From Symbiodinium microadriaticum (Eukaryota; Sar; Dinophyceae; Suessiales; Symbiodiniaceae), in assembly GCA_001939145.1 (NCBI GenBank), contig LSRX01000428.1, positions 481,346 through 545,345 on the forward strand: 64,000 bases of DNA. The letters run 5' to 3'. Of the stretch, positions 61,936 to 64,000 are shown piece after piece (the stretch's first letter is position 1; every line of letters begins with the position of its first letter). A model generated the notes under the pieces. That model did not search any database and was not told the DNA's origin. It was given only the letters and a program-made list of their open reading frames with translations. The translations under genes and the position numbers were made by a program.

Positions 61936-62264
61936 TCAAGAATCCGGTACAACGGTGGAATGGTTCGGGCTGCCCGGCCCGCCGCTCGCAAAATGAAGTA
62001 CCTCACTAACAGCAGCAAATCCAACAAAGGCCCAAGCAGCAAGCCCAAAAGGAGGCCTGTAAGGAGAGAGGGCAAACGCAAGCCCCAAATCCACGAGGTG
62101 GTTTCGCCGCCCAGCTCAATGAGGCTTGGGAAGGATGGCAAAGGCTCCGGCCCCGGAGGCACAAGAACCCTGGATTCACTCCCGAACTCCTTCAACAGCT
62201 GAACCACCAAACCGAAGAAGCCTCCCGAGGCCCCCGACGCCGCCAGAATCGGCAGCGACCGCAT
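61932..62264 (-). CDS. ORFa: 110-aa hydrophobic protein
   Basis: Starts at ATG 62,264. Two hydrophobic segments (ASGASGGFFGLVVQLL near residues 9-24, and LLTGLLLGLLLGPLLDLLLL near 67-86) followed by a basic end (RAAGRAARTIPPLYRILE). It looks like a small membrane protein. Its TGA overlaps the next start codon, which supports translation as part of the element. No family recognised. Confidence 0.55.
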   Translation of the reverse strand: MRSLPILAASGASGGFFGLVVQLLKEFGSESRVLVPPGPEPLPSFPSLIELGGETTSWIWGLRLPSLLTGLLLGLLLGPLLDLLLLVRYFILRAAGRAARTIPPLYRILE

Positions 62265-62299
62265 TCAACCGAAAAGCTGCGCAACGAGGTTTAAACATG

Positions 62300-64000
62300 C
62301 TTGACATGCATGCATTCATTCATTCATTCGTTAGTTCATCCATCCATTCGTTCATTCAAAATATTCTTTCAATGCCAACCCTTTCATTCATTTCTTGGAA
62401 TGCTTGACGGTGTGTTTGTCTGTGGGTGCTCTCTAAGGGCTTTGAAACCAGCAGGCAACTTTCGGAGACCGTTTTCAGGGACAGCCTCAAACAGTCGGAA
62501 ACCGTGGATCTGCTTTGAAACGCTCTGCTACGTGTCCAACGCTTGGAGGAGCACATGGATGTTGAAATTTGTGCGATGGTTCGTGAGACCACCGCAGCGG
62601 GAACACAGGCCCTATGCCAAACAAACCCCCTGCTCTTATTCATTTCTTCATTCCATTCATTTTCATTCCCTTCATTCGTTCCAAGCGTTCATCCCATTCG
62701 TTCACACTCCAATCGTTCATTCCAAGCATTCATTCCATTCAAACCGTTCACGCACTCACTGACTCACTCGCTCGCTCGCCCGCTCGCCCTCTCGCTCACC
62801 CACTGGTCATGAAATGTCACATGTCATATGTGATATGTCATAAGTCAAGAAGCAAATGTCTTATGTCACATGCCATGTCGTCATGTATGTCGTCATGTCA
62901 TGTCATTTCATGTCCATTCCATTCATCCATCCATCCATCCATCCATCCATCCATTCATTCTATTCCTTCGTTCATTCCTTCATTCCTTCATTCCTTCATT
63001 CCTTCATTCGTTCATTCATTCATCCATCCGTCCATTCATTCACCTGGGTTTTGGCAACAATGAACGAAGGCCACGCTCCTTTCACCCCGCGGGGCCACGA
63101 GCCGGCACAGGGAGAGGGGCGGGCCGGATGGAGGGCACAGGGTTCATTCCACTCATTCATCCCATTCATTCACTCCATTCATTCATTCCATCCATTCATT
63201 CATTCCATTCATTCACTCATTTCATTCATTCCATTCATTCACTCATTTCATTCATTCCGTTCATTCATTCCATTCATTCATTCCATTCATTCATTCTTTG
63301 CATTCATTCCGTTCATTCATTCCATTCATTCATTCCATTCATTCATTCTTTGCATTCATTCCGTTCATTCATTCCATTCATTCATTCCACTTGTTCATTC
63401 CACTCGTTCAGCGGTCCATTCATTCAGTCCATTCGTTCACAGTCCATTCGTTGATTCCAGCTGTTCATTCCATTCCTTCATTCCATTCCTTGATGCCACG
63501 CCTTCATTCCATTCCATCATTCGACTCATTCATTACATTCCTTCATATCATTCCTTTCCATTCCTTCACGCCATTCCTTCATTCCACTCCTTCATTCCAT
63601 TGCTTCACTCCATTCCTTCAATCCGTTCCTTCATTCCACTCCTTCATTCCATTCCTTCATTCCATTCCTTCATTCCATGCATTCATTCCATGCATCCATT
63701 CATTCAGTCATTCCATTCATGCATGCGTCATTCCACTCATGTATTCCATTCACTCATGCATTCCATGCATGCATGCATGCATGCATGCATGCATGCATGC
63801 ATGCATGCATGATTCATTCATTCATTCATTCATTCATTCATTCATTCAATTCATTCATTCATTCATTCATTCAAATCATTCATTCCATTCATTCATTCAT
63901 TCCATTCATTCATTCATTCCATTCATTCATTCATTCCATTCATTCATTCATTCCATTCATTCCTTCATTCCATTCATTCATTCATTCCATTCATTCATTC
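62300..64000. repeat. CATTC / ATTC / CATG satellite-like simple repeat (right of retroelement)
   Basis: Long blocks of ATTC, CATTC and CATCC units with (CATG)n at about 63,751-63,810 and near-perfect ATTC from 63,811 to the window end. Interrupted by two non-repeat stretches at about 62,400-62,630 and 63,040-63,140. Long plus-strand open frames here (His/Ser/Phe/Ile repeats) are artefacts of the unit length. Confidence 0.9.

Larger units (their letters stand above)
53646..62264 (-). mobile_element. DIRS-like tyrosine-recombinase retroelement (coding region)
   Basis: Eight minus-strand ORFs, closely packed and often overlapping: hydrophobic ORFa, coiled-coil ORFb, ORFc, gag-like ORFd, RT ORFe, RNase H ORFf, dioxygenase-methyltransferase ORFg, tyrosine recombinase ORFh. 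RT plus RNase H plus methyltransferase plus tyrosine recombinase, with no DDE integrase or protease, is the DIRS layout; a methyltransferase domain is already known in DIRS elements. New to that layout is the 2OG dioxygenase between RNase H and methyltransferase. Frame breaks at the RT/RNase H, RNase H/dioxygenase and methyltransferase/recombinase joins mean either recoding or decay. I found no terminal repeats. Both flanks are CATTC-type satellite. Confidence 0.85.

Noticed and set aside
62301..63812. Long plus-strand ORFs with His-Ser-Phe-Ile repeats
   Set aside because: Translation of CATTC/ATTC simple repeats; no non-repeat coding sequence.
1..64000. Dinoflagellate spliced-leader relics, which would mark retro-inserted genes
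   Set aside because: No match to the 22-nt leader core was seen on either strand by eye.

Overview
This window is a piece of a dinoflagellate nuclear genome, most like the Symbiodiniaceae/Suessiales type. The grounds are: every recognisable gene and both large retroelements lie on the minus strand; genes are split into short exons by small introns, including a GC-AG intron and introns with AG|G at both ends; simple-sequence tracts are abundant; and the retroelement proteins have dinoflagellate-type architectures. No rRNA, tRNA or CRISPR was seen. Exon borders are read by eye, so gene spans for the split genes are approximate.

Layout, left to right. (1) 0.7-1.8 kb: fragments of an unidentified lysine/glutamate-rich gene. 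(2) 2,533-11,250: a complete Ty1/copia retrotransposon with identical 189-bp LTRs, a 5-bp duplication (CCCCC), a primer-binding site and three intact ORFs: gag-protease, a SAP-like ORF2, and a 1,709-aa polyprotein carrying a methyltransferase-like segment and a 2OG-Fe(II) dioxygenase ahead of integrase, RT and RNase H. (3) 11.96-13.15 kb: AIG1/GIMAP-type GTPase gene. (4) 16.0-16.7 kb: weak Cys-rich candidate. (5) 16.88-19.4 kb: Bax-inhibitor/Lifeguard (TMBIM) membrane protein gene. (6) 21.24-26.33 kb: galactocerebrosidase (GH59) gene. (7) 28.43-28.61 kb: small inverted-repeat element. (8) 28.67-29.5 kb: a small single-pass membrane protein gene. (9) 30.5-35.5 kb and 36.9-50.9 kb: two tandem, collinear REJ-domain (receptor for egg jelly/polycystin-like) membrane protein genes; the second has a roughly 7-kb Ser/Thr-only exon. 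(10) 53.6-62.3 kb: a DIRS-like tyrosine-recombinase retroelement with overlapping ORFs (hydrophobic ORF, coiled-coil ORF, gag-like, RT, RNase H, dioxygenase-methyltransferase, recombinase), flanked on both sides by CATTC/CATCC/CATG satellite (53.17-53.51 kb and 62.3-64 kb).

How it fits together. The host genes are unrelated housekeeping or surface functions (glycolipid breakdown, cell-death control, GTPase, surface receptors) in a one-direction array. The most notable signal is that two unrelated retroelements, one integrase-based and one tyrosine-recombinase-based, each encode a 2OG-Fe(II) dioxygenase together with a methyltransferase-like domain. This suggests mobile elements that carry their own DNA-base-modification chemistry, in a lineage known for 5-methylcytosine and 5-hydroxymethyluracil in its DNA. 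That functional reading is inference; the motifs are visible in the sequence.
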